A DNA stretch of 64,000 nt from Isochrysis galbana. Lineage: Eukaryota > Haptophyta > Isochrysidales > Isochrysidaceae. Each line of letters opens with the position of its first letter. Within the stretch, counting starts at the first letter, position 1. Below the pieces are notes generated by a model. It made no database searches, was not told the DNA's origin, and was given only the letters and a program-made list of their open reading frames with translations. Positions 1-10,094 of this stretch are shown piece by piece. The position numbers and the translations under genes were made by a program. The DNA lies in contig CM030932.1 of NCBI GenBank assembly GCA_018136815.1, forward strand, positions 1,522,793-1,586,792. Direction: 5' to 3'.

Positions 1-599
1 GCCTCGCTCACTTCGTTCGCGAGCGACTCGGCGGCCCTCATCAGCGGTAGAGGGCTCGCAGGAAGGGCGCCCCCGCAGAGGGAGAGCGGCGGCAGCCTCC
101 CCATTGCTGTCCTTGTCCTTGGCCAGCTGCAGCTGCTGCTGCCTCTCAGCCAGCTTGTCGAGGATGGCGTCCAGCCAAGCATCTGGCGGAGCGGTCGGAA
201 GACGCATCGCGCATCGCGCCACCGGGAGACTCCGGCTCAGGCTCGGAGGGAGGGGAGGAGCCAGCCTCACCAGCTCCCTCCTCCGAAGCCCCAGTATCCC
301 CCTCAGAGGGAGGGGCATCCTCCTCCTCCCGCTCCAGACTGGGAGGAGAGGAAGATGTGAAGGGTGCCGGGCTTCGAGTCGATCGAGACCGAGCAGCCCC
401 ACGCGGCATAACGCAGCCGGGGCGGAGCCAGTGCGTGAGGCGGAGCGGCCGTGCGCGGCCTGCTCTCCCGTAGGAGAGGGCTCTGTCGCTGGCGAGGGCC
501 TCGCGGAGCGGCGGCACGACGGCAGCGAGAGAGCGAAGGCCGGAGAGGGGAGTCCAGAGCTTCGACGCAGTGTGAACGGGGGTTACTGTGAAACACCAC
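1..599 (-). other. Possible 5' part of a minus-strand gene, running off the window
   Basis: A minus-strand reading frame starts at an ATG at 409 and encodes a Ser/Pro/Glu-rich low-complexity stretch to about 190. The reading then seems to continue one frame over with a more ordered segment (AWLDAILDKLAERQQQLQLA) that stays open to the window edge. The frame change could be an intron, an indel or chance. The composition would suit a disordered N-terminus, for example of a retroelement Gag, but I see no diagnostic motif. The opposite-strand frame is a compositional shadow. Confidence 0.25.
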
Positions 600-916
600 A
601 TTTCACCCACCCGAACACGAGGCCACCTTCTCCTCAGTGTGAATTCTGAATTCTGAAAAACTGAAACTCCTTCCCGCGCTCAGCGCTCGCTGGCTCGCTC
701 GAGTGCGCTCCTCGGCAAGACCGCGAGCCCTGGGCGGAGGGGGAAGACTGTACTCGTGGGCCGGTGGGCGGTCGGCCCAGCCAGAGTCACGCGGTGAAGA
801 GCGCTCTGGACGAGGTGCGCCGGCTGGCGAACCACCTCGCTCCCTGTGTCCTACCCTTCCCCGAGAGGTCTCCGACGGACGTGGAAAACGCGGGAAGAGA
901 GGAGTGAGAGAGACGG

Positions 917-3900
917 ATGCGATGCATATCCGGCGTGCTGCGAACAGCGAGTTTGCACACCCTGCGTGCGTCTGATCGGCCGAGGCGCTGCATCGGCGTA
1001 CGGTGGCGTAGCGGAACGGCCGCGAAGCACGCGCCGGGTACGCATGTGTACCGGCAGCTCACCGCGGTCGAGCACGTGCTGCTGCGCCCAGGGATGTACA
1101 TTGGATCGGTCGAGGCGCGGACTGAGATGGCGTGGGTCTTTGAGGGCGGGCGAATGGTCTGGCGCGAGGTCAAGTACGTCCCCGCACTGCTAAAGCTGTT
1201 TGACGAGCTTCTGGTGAATGCAATGGACAATGTGCAGCGCGATGCAGGCACAACCAGTATCCAAGTCAGCATAGGCGGTGCCGTCAGCGTGCCTGGCTCA
1301 AAGCCGGATGTGGACCCAGGGGTAATATCTGTGTACAATAGTGGACGAGGCATCCCCGTCGTCAAGGCCAGCGCCGAGGCCCACGGCTTATCAGCAGCTG
1401 GTTTGTGGCTTCCGCAGATGGTCCTAGGGGAGCTCTACACGGGCTCCAACTTTGATGATGGTGCTGGGTCCATGGTTGGAGGTCGGCATGGCTTCGGTGC
1501 AAAGCTAGCCAACATTTTCTCAGAGTGGTTTTCAATTGAGACGGCGGACACGGATGCGAGGCTCCTTTATTCTCAGATCTGGCGGTCCAACATGTCAGAG
1601 GTTGAAGTGCCGCTCGTGAAGCCATTGCCTCCGGAAACTCCAGACTTTACTCGTGTCACAATGATGCCCGACTATGCACGGCTGCTTGATCATAGCGCGC
1701 TGCTTTCTGGAAATGCGAGGCTCGATGCAGACACGCTCGCAATGCTTACACGCCGTGTTTATGAGGCTGCTGCGTGTGTATCTTCTGACGTCACCGTAGC
1801 ACTCAATGGTGCACCAATTGATGTCAATGGCCTCGAAGGCCTCATGGGCTTGTATCCTCGGACCAAAGCCGCGGATGCTGAAGGAGCGGTGTCTGTAGTT
1901 AGGCAGCTGGGTCCACGGTGGAAGGTTGGCGTCGCTCCTCGCCCTGATGGTGCGTTCGCCCATGTGAGCTTTGTCAACGGCGTGGCAACGCCCAGGGGGG
2001 GCACGCATGTGGAGCTGATTGAGAGGCAGCTACTCCGAGCGCTCATGCCAAAGCTTTCTCGCGCAGCTGGAATGCGGGTGGGGGAGGATGCATTACCGAC
2101 GTCTGCACTCCGGTCGCACCTAATGCTTTTTGTCGACTCGAAGGTTGAAGATCCCGAGTTCGATTCTCAGACCAAGGAGCGCCTCACGACGCCCGTTGAG
2201 CGGCTAGGATTGCCTTTGCCTCTCCCGGCGCAATTGGTGTCTGAGATCGCGACATTGCCGTGGCTTCGGGCGGCCATCGCAGAGGAGAAGCGCCTGCGTG
2301 AAGCGCGCTCTCTCGCCCGCGCCGTTGGTGGGTCTCGCGCGAAGGTTCGTCGCAGTTCGAATATTTCCATCGAAAAGCTCGACGACGCCGAGTGGGCCGG
2401 TGTACCCGGGCTAGCCAGTGAGTGCACTCTCATCGTCACGGAAGGGGACTCAGCCAAGGCTCTGGCAGTGGCGGGCCTCGAAGTTGTTGGACGCGAGAGG
2501 TGGGGCGTCTTCCCACTTAGAGGCAAGGTGCTCAATGTTCGTGGGGCGGCACCCTCTCGTGTGACAAAAAATGAGGAAATCGTGCAATTGATGCGAGCTC
2601 TGGGCGTAGAGCCTACTAGTGAGGTAAAAGTGGATCCCACGTCGGGGGCGCCCCTTGGACTGCGATATGGTCGCTTGTTGCTCATGACCGATCAGGACGA
2701 GGATGGTGCACACATCAAAGGGCTCGTCATATCAATGCTGGACCATTTTTGGCCCAGTCTGACGCGAGGCGCCTTCGTGCAGGAGTTCATCACGCCCCTG
2801 CTCAAAGTTCATCGCACCTCATCTGCAAAGGGGCAGCCCCCTCGCTCCTTCTACTCTATCGCTGAGTACGATGAGTGGCACGCCTCACTTCCACCCGGAG
2901 AGGCCGCAAAGTGGCGCACGAAGTACTACAAAGGCCTAGGGACATCGACAGCCTCGGAGGCTCGGGAATACTTCCGTGAAATGCATCGCCATCGCGTGCA
3001 GTTGACGCCCGCGGATTCCACCATTGCAGCGGACCTCCTTGACATGGCATTTTCGCCGACACGCACCTCTGATCGCAAAGGCTGGATGAGCAAGGCTATG
3101 GCATCAAGCGAACAAAGACCAGAAGATGGTGCAGTCGTAAGGGAGAGAAGAAGGGACGTGGTGCCTTACGACACGCTCGTAGGCGCTGCGGTTCAGACTG
3201 ATTCTGAGCTGCAAGAAACCATCCACAGCATTGGTGCAAAAGATGCATATCAAGACTTGGGGATGAAGGAGCTACGTAAGTTGGCTCGTAGCTTAAAACT
3301 AGCCCGTCTACCTCGGTCCAAGGAGGCTCTCATCGAATCGATCAAGTGTGCATCTGTAGACCAGGTCCGTCGGGATACTCCGGAATGTGCAGCGATGACG
3401 TCGACACCTGCTTCAAGGTCGCTAGAGTCCTTTGTACAAGGCGATTTGGTTCAGTTCTCGGTGGCCGCGCTACGTCGTTCGCTTCCATCCTTAGTTGATG
3501 GGTTGAAACCCTCACAGAGAAAGGCGAGTGGCTGCGCTGCTTGGCCAAGACCGCTTCCCCCCCAGTCGCGGCTGATCGCTGGTTGGAAGCCGCCTCGCAG
3601 GTGCTGCACGCGTGCTTCAAGAAGAAGCTGATCTCGCCGTCGGAGATGAAGGCAAGTGATCGGACGACCGCGCTCAGCCTACACCTTCTCAGCCTCGGTG
3701 AAGAGCATACTCGGTCCACTCCTTGTTGCAGGTGGCACAGTTGGCTTCCTACGTCGCCGATGTCACGCAGTACCATCATGGCGAGTCTTCCCTAGTGCAA
3801 ACGATTATCAAAATGGCACAGGTGAGTGCGCATCATCAGCTGCCCCTTGTCTTCCCAAAAGGACACCACATGCTACATAGGGTGAGCGGGCTAAAGCTGA

Positions 3901-5506
3901 GCCGACCGTGAAGAGTTTTGCCATGGCTGGCTCACGTGCCGTGCAAACATTTTCAGGACTATTTGGGGTCATCGAACATACCGTTGCTCGAGCCATTGGG
4001 TCAATTCGGCACCCGTGCACTTGGTGGCGATGACGCCGCCTCGGCGCGTTACATCTTCACGCGACTCTCCCCAATGGCACCATTGCTATTCCCGCAAGTG
4101 TGTGGGCTCGCAGTATCGGCAGTATCGCGAGAAACTAGCCACATGTATGCAAATCTTACGTCTGGCCCATTCGAAATGCGCACGCATATCGCTGATTCGG
4201 CCCGGTATCGCCATTGCAGGCAGACTTTTCAACGTTACAGTACAATACTGAGGATGGAGTCCAGGTGGAGCCCACACACTTTGTGCCATTGCTTCCTATG
4301 ATTCTCGTCAACGGATCTTCAGGAATTGGGACAGGTTGGTCCACCAATGTGTACACCTATCATCCCATTGAAGTGCTTGAAGCAGTGTTGTGCTTCCTCA
4401 AGGGCGAGAAGGTGCCACCTTTGATGCCATGGGTCCGCGGATTCAAGGGGCAGCTCAAAATCGATCCCAACACACCTTTGGTGTTCGAATCCCTCGGTCG
4501 GGCGACATTGACAGATAAGGGCATTGAAGTGACCGAGTTGCCAATCGGCGTGTGGACTCAAGACTACAAGGCTTGGCTGATGCAGCAGCAGCAATCAGAG
4601 GATCCGCCATGGGGCTCCTTTTCAGAGCGACACACGGAAAAGGACGTGCATTTCGTCATCCATGCCTCTCGCCACCAGATCAATACGCTAATGAAGAAGG
4701 AGCTTCTGAGTGCCCTTCACCTACGGCGACGGCACTCTTTGTCCAACATGCACGCCTTCGATCATTGCGGCCGCCTCCTTCGGCTCGATTCCGCCGCCGA
4801 CGTTATCGCGCGATTCGTGCCAGTGAGATCGCCTCCAGTGTGACCTCCCGTGTGTTGCTGCTCATCTCTATCCGCCCCGCCGACGAAAAGAGAGCCCTCC
4901 GCTCCCGGCATGTGCTCTTAGTTGCCCCATCACACACACCTCTTGCAGGTGCGCTTAGCCGCATATGATGCGCGCAAGGCTCATCACCTTGCTATGCTCA
5001 AGAGACAGCATGACAGGCTATCGACCCAAGCCCGATTTGTCTCCCTCGTGGCTGAGGGGAAGATTGAGCTGACCGGACGGCGTCGGGGCGAGATTGAAGC
5101 CCAACTACGTGCGTATAGCTTCCCGCCGCGCGACCCTACAGCCGGCATACCTGAAAGCCAACCAGGCGATGTGCGGGGGCACGATGACCAAAATGAGGTG
5201 AATGATGTCATTCAAGGACAACAACTGGGAGCACGCTCCGCTCCGAACTCTAGGCCACGGCCGCCAGAATTTGATTATCTATTGCGAATGCCTCTCGTGG
5301 ATTTGACGGTGGAGAGAGTGGCTGATCTTCAGTCCAAATGCCAAGGCATTGCAGAGGACATGGAAGTGCTCAGGCCAAAGACGGCCCGGCAGATATACGA
5401 AGAAGAGCTCATCGAGTTGAGACCAATACTGCGCGCCTTCTTGCTACAAAGTGAAGGAGATAGCACTCCTAGCACGAGTCGCAACCAAATGCAAGTCCCG
5501 CCCTAA
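917..5506 (+). CDS. DNA topoisomerase II, six exons, SAP-like insert
   Basis: Type IIA topoisomerase: ATP-driven double-strand passage. Predicted exons are 917-3523, 3601-3651, 3732-3821, 3957-4097, 4220-4822 and 4949-5506 (1349 aa); all introns are phase 0. Visible landmarks: GHKL ATPase (RPGMYIGSVE near residue 58, ELLVNAMDN near 100, GRHGFGAKLANI near 190), Toprim EGDSAKA (about 510) and DQDEDGAH (about 593), KYYKGLGTST (about 670), winged-helix entry DGLKPSQRK (about 861), and the catalytic tyrosine in ARYIFT (Tyr948), followed by GIGTGW and the coiled-coil gate. Between Toprim and winged helix (about residues 779-808) lies a SAP-like motif, DLGMKELRKLARSLKL, not usual at this place. The first 45 residues are Arg-rich and almost free of acids, like an organelle presequence, and the protein ends soon after the gate without the usual charged nuclear C-terminal domain. 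Introns 1 and 2 have GC donors. Confidence 0.93.
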
Positions 5507-5761
5507 ATGGCGACGTCACACACACACAAATTCCAGGACACACGACTCCCACCGGTTGCACACCCCGCTACCCCACGCACGACATACGTATCCCCTAGAT
5601 CACCGCATCACGGCGTACGAACAATGGCAAATCAGAGCCAAATTGTGGTGGGTGAAATAAGCAATGTTCAGAAATTGTGTACACGTACACGCCGAATAAT
5701 GAGTTCAGATGAATAAACAATACGCTACTGCCACTAGCCTGGTACTAATACGACAAACCAC

Positions 5762-6570
5762 AACTAAGTTTATACTTAGTTCAGCACGGGGGGGTGCCTC
5801 GCGCCCCCCCTCTCAGGCACCAATTCTCCCCTCCGGGGGGCCTGTCGGTCAACCCCATGCTCTGCCTTCTAGCATGTTCACCCACGGCAAACATCGCAGC
5901 ACGCAGAAACAACGGAACCCTGAAACAACTCTATGATAAACAGGTCACCCAGCAGCACAGGAGGGAGGTTGAGAACACGCAGCTGAGGACAGGTGCACCC
6001 CGCTCCGCTCGGACCCCCCACATGACCCGAGCCCCTAAGTAGAGCACGAGGGGAGTTGCCGCAAGGCGGGGAATGAGGGTGAGGAAGAGAAGGGGGCGTG
6101 GCTACGAGAAAATGGTTCAGTGCCACGTGTGAGGCGAGAATATTAAAATGTTTTTTTTCTGTCTTCTAGCATGAGCAGGGCGACCAACACAACCACCTAG
6201 ACCCCCAGTGGGCGCGGGTCGCGAGCCGCATTCCGTGGCTGGCCCGCTTGGGCCTGCCCTCGTACTGACTCCCCCCCCACCCCTGGTCGCCAAGCAAACA
6301 GGGGCCTCTGGGCGGCACCCAGGGCCAACGAGGCAAGCGAGGGAGAAGCTAAGCAGGGGGGGCCAGGGGCTGAGCCCCAGTCTCCACGGCCCCCTGAGCT
6401 GCCCTTGCTGGCCCCTTGGGTGCCCCCGAAGGACCTCTGAGAGCAGGCCGTGGCGCGCCGCATGGCGACGCGCCGCAGGGAGAGAGGTGGAAGAGAGTGA
6501 AGCGAGGGAGAGGGGGGGATTCGCATCCTCCCCGATGGAATGTGGTGAGAGACGAGACACGTTTACGTTA
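5762..6570 (+). mobile_element. Non-autonomous LINE-type element A, with nested insertion
   Basis: The element starts with the terminal hairpin (arms AACTAAGT/ACTTAGTT at 5762-5781, loop TTAT). A G-run/C-run inverted pair follows, typical of this family. After the nested copy at about 5878-6158, family sequence resumes (Gln/Pro-rich GC-rich repeat also found at 18006-18460, 33000-33130 and 37100-37400). The right end is diffuse and I could not fix a 3' terminus. No intact ORF. Confidence 0.6.
5878..6158 (+). mobile_element. 5'-truncated LINE 3' end nested in element A
   Basis: This 281-bp segment ends in AATATTAAAATG plus eight T. It is flanked by near-identical 15-mers: CTGCCTTCTAGCATG just upstream and CTGTCTTCTAGCATG immediately after (one mismatch), read as a target-site duplication. 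The same 3' end (CCCTAAGTAGAGCACGAGGG, then the AATATTAAAA-oligo(T) terminus) recurs near 17855 (reverse), 30655-30780, 44670 (reverse) and 59985-60117. Confidence 0.6.
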
Positions 6571-6578
6571 GCTAACCG

Positions 6579-6800
6579 TTAGCATACGGGCGGGGAGGGG
6601 CGGCTGGCGACAGGAGGGAGATGGGAAGGGAGCGGCTCAAGACGTCTTGGGATGATGATTTCCTTCATCTCAAACTTGTAATTGCGCACGACTAGATGCG
6701 CGGACACGTCCTTGAAGGCGCTGGCTAGCGCTTTAGACGAGGCCTGAGGGAGTTCTCGGGCCTTATGCCGTAGGGCGGTCAAATAGCTATTTTAACTTCT
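6579..6800 (-). mobile_element. LINE ORF N-terminal domain fragment
   Basis: Minus-strand translation contains ASSKALASAFKDVSAHLV, which matches SSRKALYNALQDVAAHLV of the long LINE ORF at 45597-48929. Only this piece of the pre-zinc-finger domain is present. Confidence 0.6.
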
Positions 6801-7059
6801 AAGGGTGAAAATTGACCAAGTCAAGATTGAGGATGAGGATGCATTACGAGATTTTTGGATATGGTGACCGGATAGAAAAAAAAAAGACTTCTGAAGATTC
6901 AGGGCTACACACCTACTATTTACGGGACTTCCCTTCGCTATTACATCGCCCTTGTCTTCCCTCCCTCCACTTCTTCCCCTGCCCCCCTTCTTTCCTTTTT
7001 CTTTTGTTTCCGGGGTCCGGCCTCGGTGCGCTACCTGAGGCCTGGTTCAGAGTGTGGGG

Positions 7060-7826
7060 TCCGGGCAGGCCTTTTGGATTTGTCGTCGTTGTCGTGCCGG
7101 CGGCTCACAGGCCCAGAAAACTGGGAAAAGAGACTTCGGCTACCAGACAACGTATGGGCGCACCTCGCCGACATATACACCTCGCCCATGCTTACGGCGA
7201 GAGACACGCACCTCCACTACAAACACATCACGCACAGGCGCATCGCCACGGCAAACAGATTCGCGGACCGAGAAAGCACATGCCGTTTCTGCAAGGAAGC
7301 GGACGAGTCCTCCACCCACTTGGGGGAATGTTCGCGTATATCGAACATCTTCGACGCTCTAGATGCGATAGCAAGACACCCTGGACGATCAGACACGATG
7401 AGGGAGGAACTATCAATCAGAAGACTCTTCCTCTGCCCCGACGGCACGTGCCCCAAAGCACTACCCATATTATACCTGCTGGCTTGGAGATACATCATCA
7501 CAGACTTCTACAGGATACATTACGACAACGCCTTTTTCTCGGAAGAATCGGTGCTAATCCGCACCATAGAAAGATTTACGAAACTAAGTTGCGCATTCAT
7601 CTTCGCAGACTCGACGGATTCATCGAGGACCGCCCAAGCGGGGCTGGGACGTCAACCCAAAAAGAGAATCGACATGAGCGCGGTGAGACCTCTATACGAA
7701 GCGGATAGCAAAGGTAACCTCACTCCCAGCGCGGAACTGCTGGCGCTAGCCTCACGACTAGGGATAGAATATATGGTAAAGAACGCCTCGGGGACGGGCT
7801 CGGTGCCAAACCAAGCAAACAACTGA
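7060..7826 (+). pseudogene. LINE ORF C-terminal fragment (zinc knuckle and tail domain)
   Basis: Reading frame with a CX2C-H-C zinc knuckle (CRFCKEADESSTHLGEC), as found at the C-terminus of many LINE reverse transcriptases, followed by the conserved tail ALPILYLLAWRYIITDFYR. The stop is at 7824-7826. RT and endonuclease are missing, so this is a 5'-truncated copy. A 3' UTR continues to about 8146, ending CCCTGAATCTTCAGATC and T-rich sequence. Residues before the knuckle (VWAHLADIYTSPML) match the copy at 58732-59783. Confidence 0.75.
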
Positions 7827-8149
7827 TCGAATAACGTAGAAGTCCAGCTCAGACGGAACTAAGCACAAGCCCCGAACACATCCCAAGACACACGAGCACC
7901 ATAAGGTCGATCGAGAAAAGTGCCACGCGTGAAAAGTACAACAGGCCTGCCCTGAACACGCGTCCGTAACCGGGCCCATGGTAGCGTACCAGGGCCGCAC
8001 CCCCGACACCGAAGGCAAAGGAACGAGGGGGGGAAGGGGAGGAAGTGGAGGGAGGGGATGAAAAGGGCGATGCCCGCCATGTGGAGGTAGAGACCGAGTA
8101 GCGATAGGTGTTTAGCCCTGAATCTTCAGATCTTTTTTCTTTTTTTTTG

Positions 8150-8545
8150 TACGTCTCTCCCCCTTTGGGGTTCTGGTCATGATGGTGCCGGGCCGGCACC
8201 TCGCGCCGGAGCGCGAGGGCGGTACCGCGGCTGTGTAGGGTCCAGGCCCGGGGGCCTTCCCTGATGGTACGTCCCACTGGTGTGGTGTGACTGGTGTGGC
8301 TGTGGGTTGTGGTTTGTGTGTGCAGCATGCTGTCAACCAGCATGCAGGTCGTGCTTTCGCTGTTCTCGGTGGTGCGCGGGCGTGGCCCGATGGCTCCTGT
8401 GCCCACCTAGCTGGGGGGGTCGTCCTGGCGCGGTCGCTTCGGCGACAGCGGCGTGTCCATGAAAGCTTCGTCCATCGCGGCGAGGGCCGCGGCAGCGAGG
8501 GCGGGAGGCGGCGCGCGCTCCATGACCCTATCGTTTCAACGATAG
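8150..8545 (-). mobile_element. LINE 5' end with ORF start and terminal hairpin B
   Basis: Minus strand: hairpin (8528-8545), GGTC, then ATG GAG CGC. The short frame encodes MERAPPP...MDTPLSPKRPRQDDPPS and hits a stop. It is clearly related to the N-termini at 9036-9317 and 48929. Downstream it becomes His/Thr-rich, as in the long ORF. Confidence 0.65.
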
Positions 8546-9035
8546 TTGATGGTGACCGGATAGATGTAACTAGCACATATCCGGTGCCCTTTGGGCCACA
8601 CAGAAAACAACAGAAAATGAAGGATAGATTATTTGCATATCCTGGTACGAATACTCCCGAGAGCCTAAAAGCGTTATACGTAATAGCGTGGAAATACATA
8701 CTAAGAGATTTCTACAGAGTCGAATTTGAGTCACACGAGTACCACTACATACCTATCCTAGAGTCTACACTAGTGAGATTCACCACATTAGTCAGGGGCC
8801 TCACCCCGCCAAAAGCGCACTGCTCTGTACGCACGCATAAAGCCGCTCAAGGAAGAAAGCCCAAACTCAAGAAACCGCTAGAACTCAGCACCCCCGTATT
8901 CATTGAAAACAAGAAAGGCCACAATATTCTGTCTACCGATCTCTTAATCGTCGCGTGGAACGACCTCGGGGCTGCCAGCGTCTGCAGCCAGTATCTCGGG
9001 ATAGAGTATATATGAGGAAGTTGGCTACCTTTGTT

Positions 9036-9339
9036 TTACCATGTGCCTTCCCTTTGGAAGCGTCCCACTGGTGTGGTGTGGCTGGTGTGGCTGTGTGTTG
9101 TGTTGGAGGTGTGCTGTATGCTGGCTGCTGCCAGCATGGCAGCCTTGTTCGTGGCGTTCGCGGTGGTTCGCGGGCGTGGCAGGCTGGCTCCTGTGCCCAC
9201 CTGGTTTGGAGGGTCGTCCTGGCGCGGTCGCTTCGGCGATAGCGGTGTGTCACTCAAGCCTTCGTCCATCTCGGCGAGGGCAGCGGCAGCGAGGGAGGGC
9301 GGCGGCGCGCGCTCCATGACCCTATCAGTTTACTGATAG
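9036..9339 (-). mobile_element. LINE 5' end with ORF start and terminal hairpin C
   Basis: Minus strand: hairpin with arms CTATCAGT/ACTGATAG (9322-9339), GGTC, then an open frame MERAPPPSLAAAALAEMDEG with KRPRQDDPP (residues ending near 9036). Compared with hairpin B, the stem sequence has changed on both arms. It abuts the end of the preceding LINE copy tail-to-tail. Confidence 0.65.
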
Positions 9340-10090
9340 TTGGCCATCCATCAATCTGAAAAACTTCAGCGTCTCATACCGCTGGAGAGATACCGACTTT
9401 CGAGGGGCTTGCTATGGGCACTCAAACTCCTCAAGCGCCTTGAGGAAGACATTCCTCGATTGGCGAGGCGGAGTTTTCATATTCAACTCGCCAGCGGTCC
9501 GGCCTCTTCAGCAGAGGGGGGGAAATGCTGCGGCCGCCAATCGCGCCCCCCTGGGCCTCAGCTGGCTCCAATGTGGGCCTCACTGGTTTGTCTTGCTGAG
9601 TCTTGCAGCAGGCGTGCTGCAGGACTCAGCATGTGCCGTTGTGATGGTGGTCTTCTCGACCGCCCGGGCCTGCGCCTCGTGCTTGAGGTCAGTGCCGCGG
9701 CGTTGTAGCAGGGGCCCAGCCCGGAGGCTTTTTTGCTGATGTGTACAGGATGGTTCCCTCGTTCCAAGGGCACAGAGGCTCTTGTGTGTGCGCGCACCCA
9801 CCGCAGCATGCTGCGCGTGAGCGAGTTGTGGGTAGCCAGAGCCGCGTGCGCGGGCGGCGAGAGCACGTGCTAAAATTGGTTATCGCTGTCCCCATCCCTT
9901 TCTTACTGCGCCAAAGTAACGCTGGAAGCTTCTTTCTCACTCCGACAGAGTAGCACGTCTGCGCACTTCGTGTCGGCGCCACAAACGAGAGTAGTGTCAG
10001 AGCCGAGAGCTTATGTCCCGCGGATCCCCGACCTTACCCCGATTTCGTGTTGGGTGGTCAAGAATGAATTTAACCTCGGCAGCCGGGATC
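9340..10090. other. Intergenic stretch, no supported gene
   Basis: An open plus-strand frame at 9340-9708 begins with a charged helical segment (SEKLQRLIPLERYRLSRGLL) that I do not recognise; it decays into low-complexity sequence. It could be a remnant of another mobile element. Nothing else supportable. Confidence 0.3.
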
Positions 10091-10094
10091 GAAC

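Larger units (their letters stand above)
6877..8548 (-). mobile_element. Inserted LINE-type element B (5' hairpin to 3' oligo-T)
   Basis: On the minus strand this insertion runs from a terminal hairpin (arms CTATCGTT/AACGATAG at 8528-8545), through an ATG that opens MERAPPPALAAA with KRPRQ (interrupted by a stop), to a 3' end reading CCCTGAATCTTCAGAAGTC followed by oligo(T) at 6877. The 16-bp TSD fixes both ends. Inside it, 7060-8146 is a separate plus-strand LINE copy, so the element is nested. Confidence 0.6.
6801..9015 (+). mobile_element. Host LINE C-terminal copy split by a 1.67-kb insertion
   Basis: The LINE C-terminal frame reads up to HYEIFGYGDRI at 6876 and resumes after 8549 (GDRIDVTSTYPVPFGP), then continues through KMKDRLFAYPG, SLKALYVIAWKYI and FTTLVRG to the stop at 9013-9015. 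Between these parts lies an insertion bounded by a perfect 16-bp duplication, ATGGTGACCGGATAGA, at 6861-6876 and 8549-8564. The part upstream of about 6810 joins an inverted LINE N-terminal fragment, so this copy was already rearranged. Confidence 0.65.

Noticed and set aside
104-649. Plus-strand ORF over the first 600 bases
   Set aside because: Low-complexity Arg/Ser-rich translation typical of the antisense of a Pro/Glu/Ser-rich frame.
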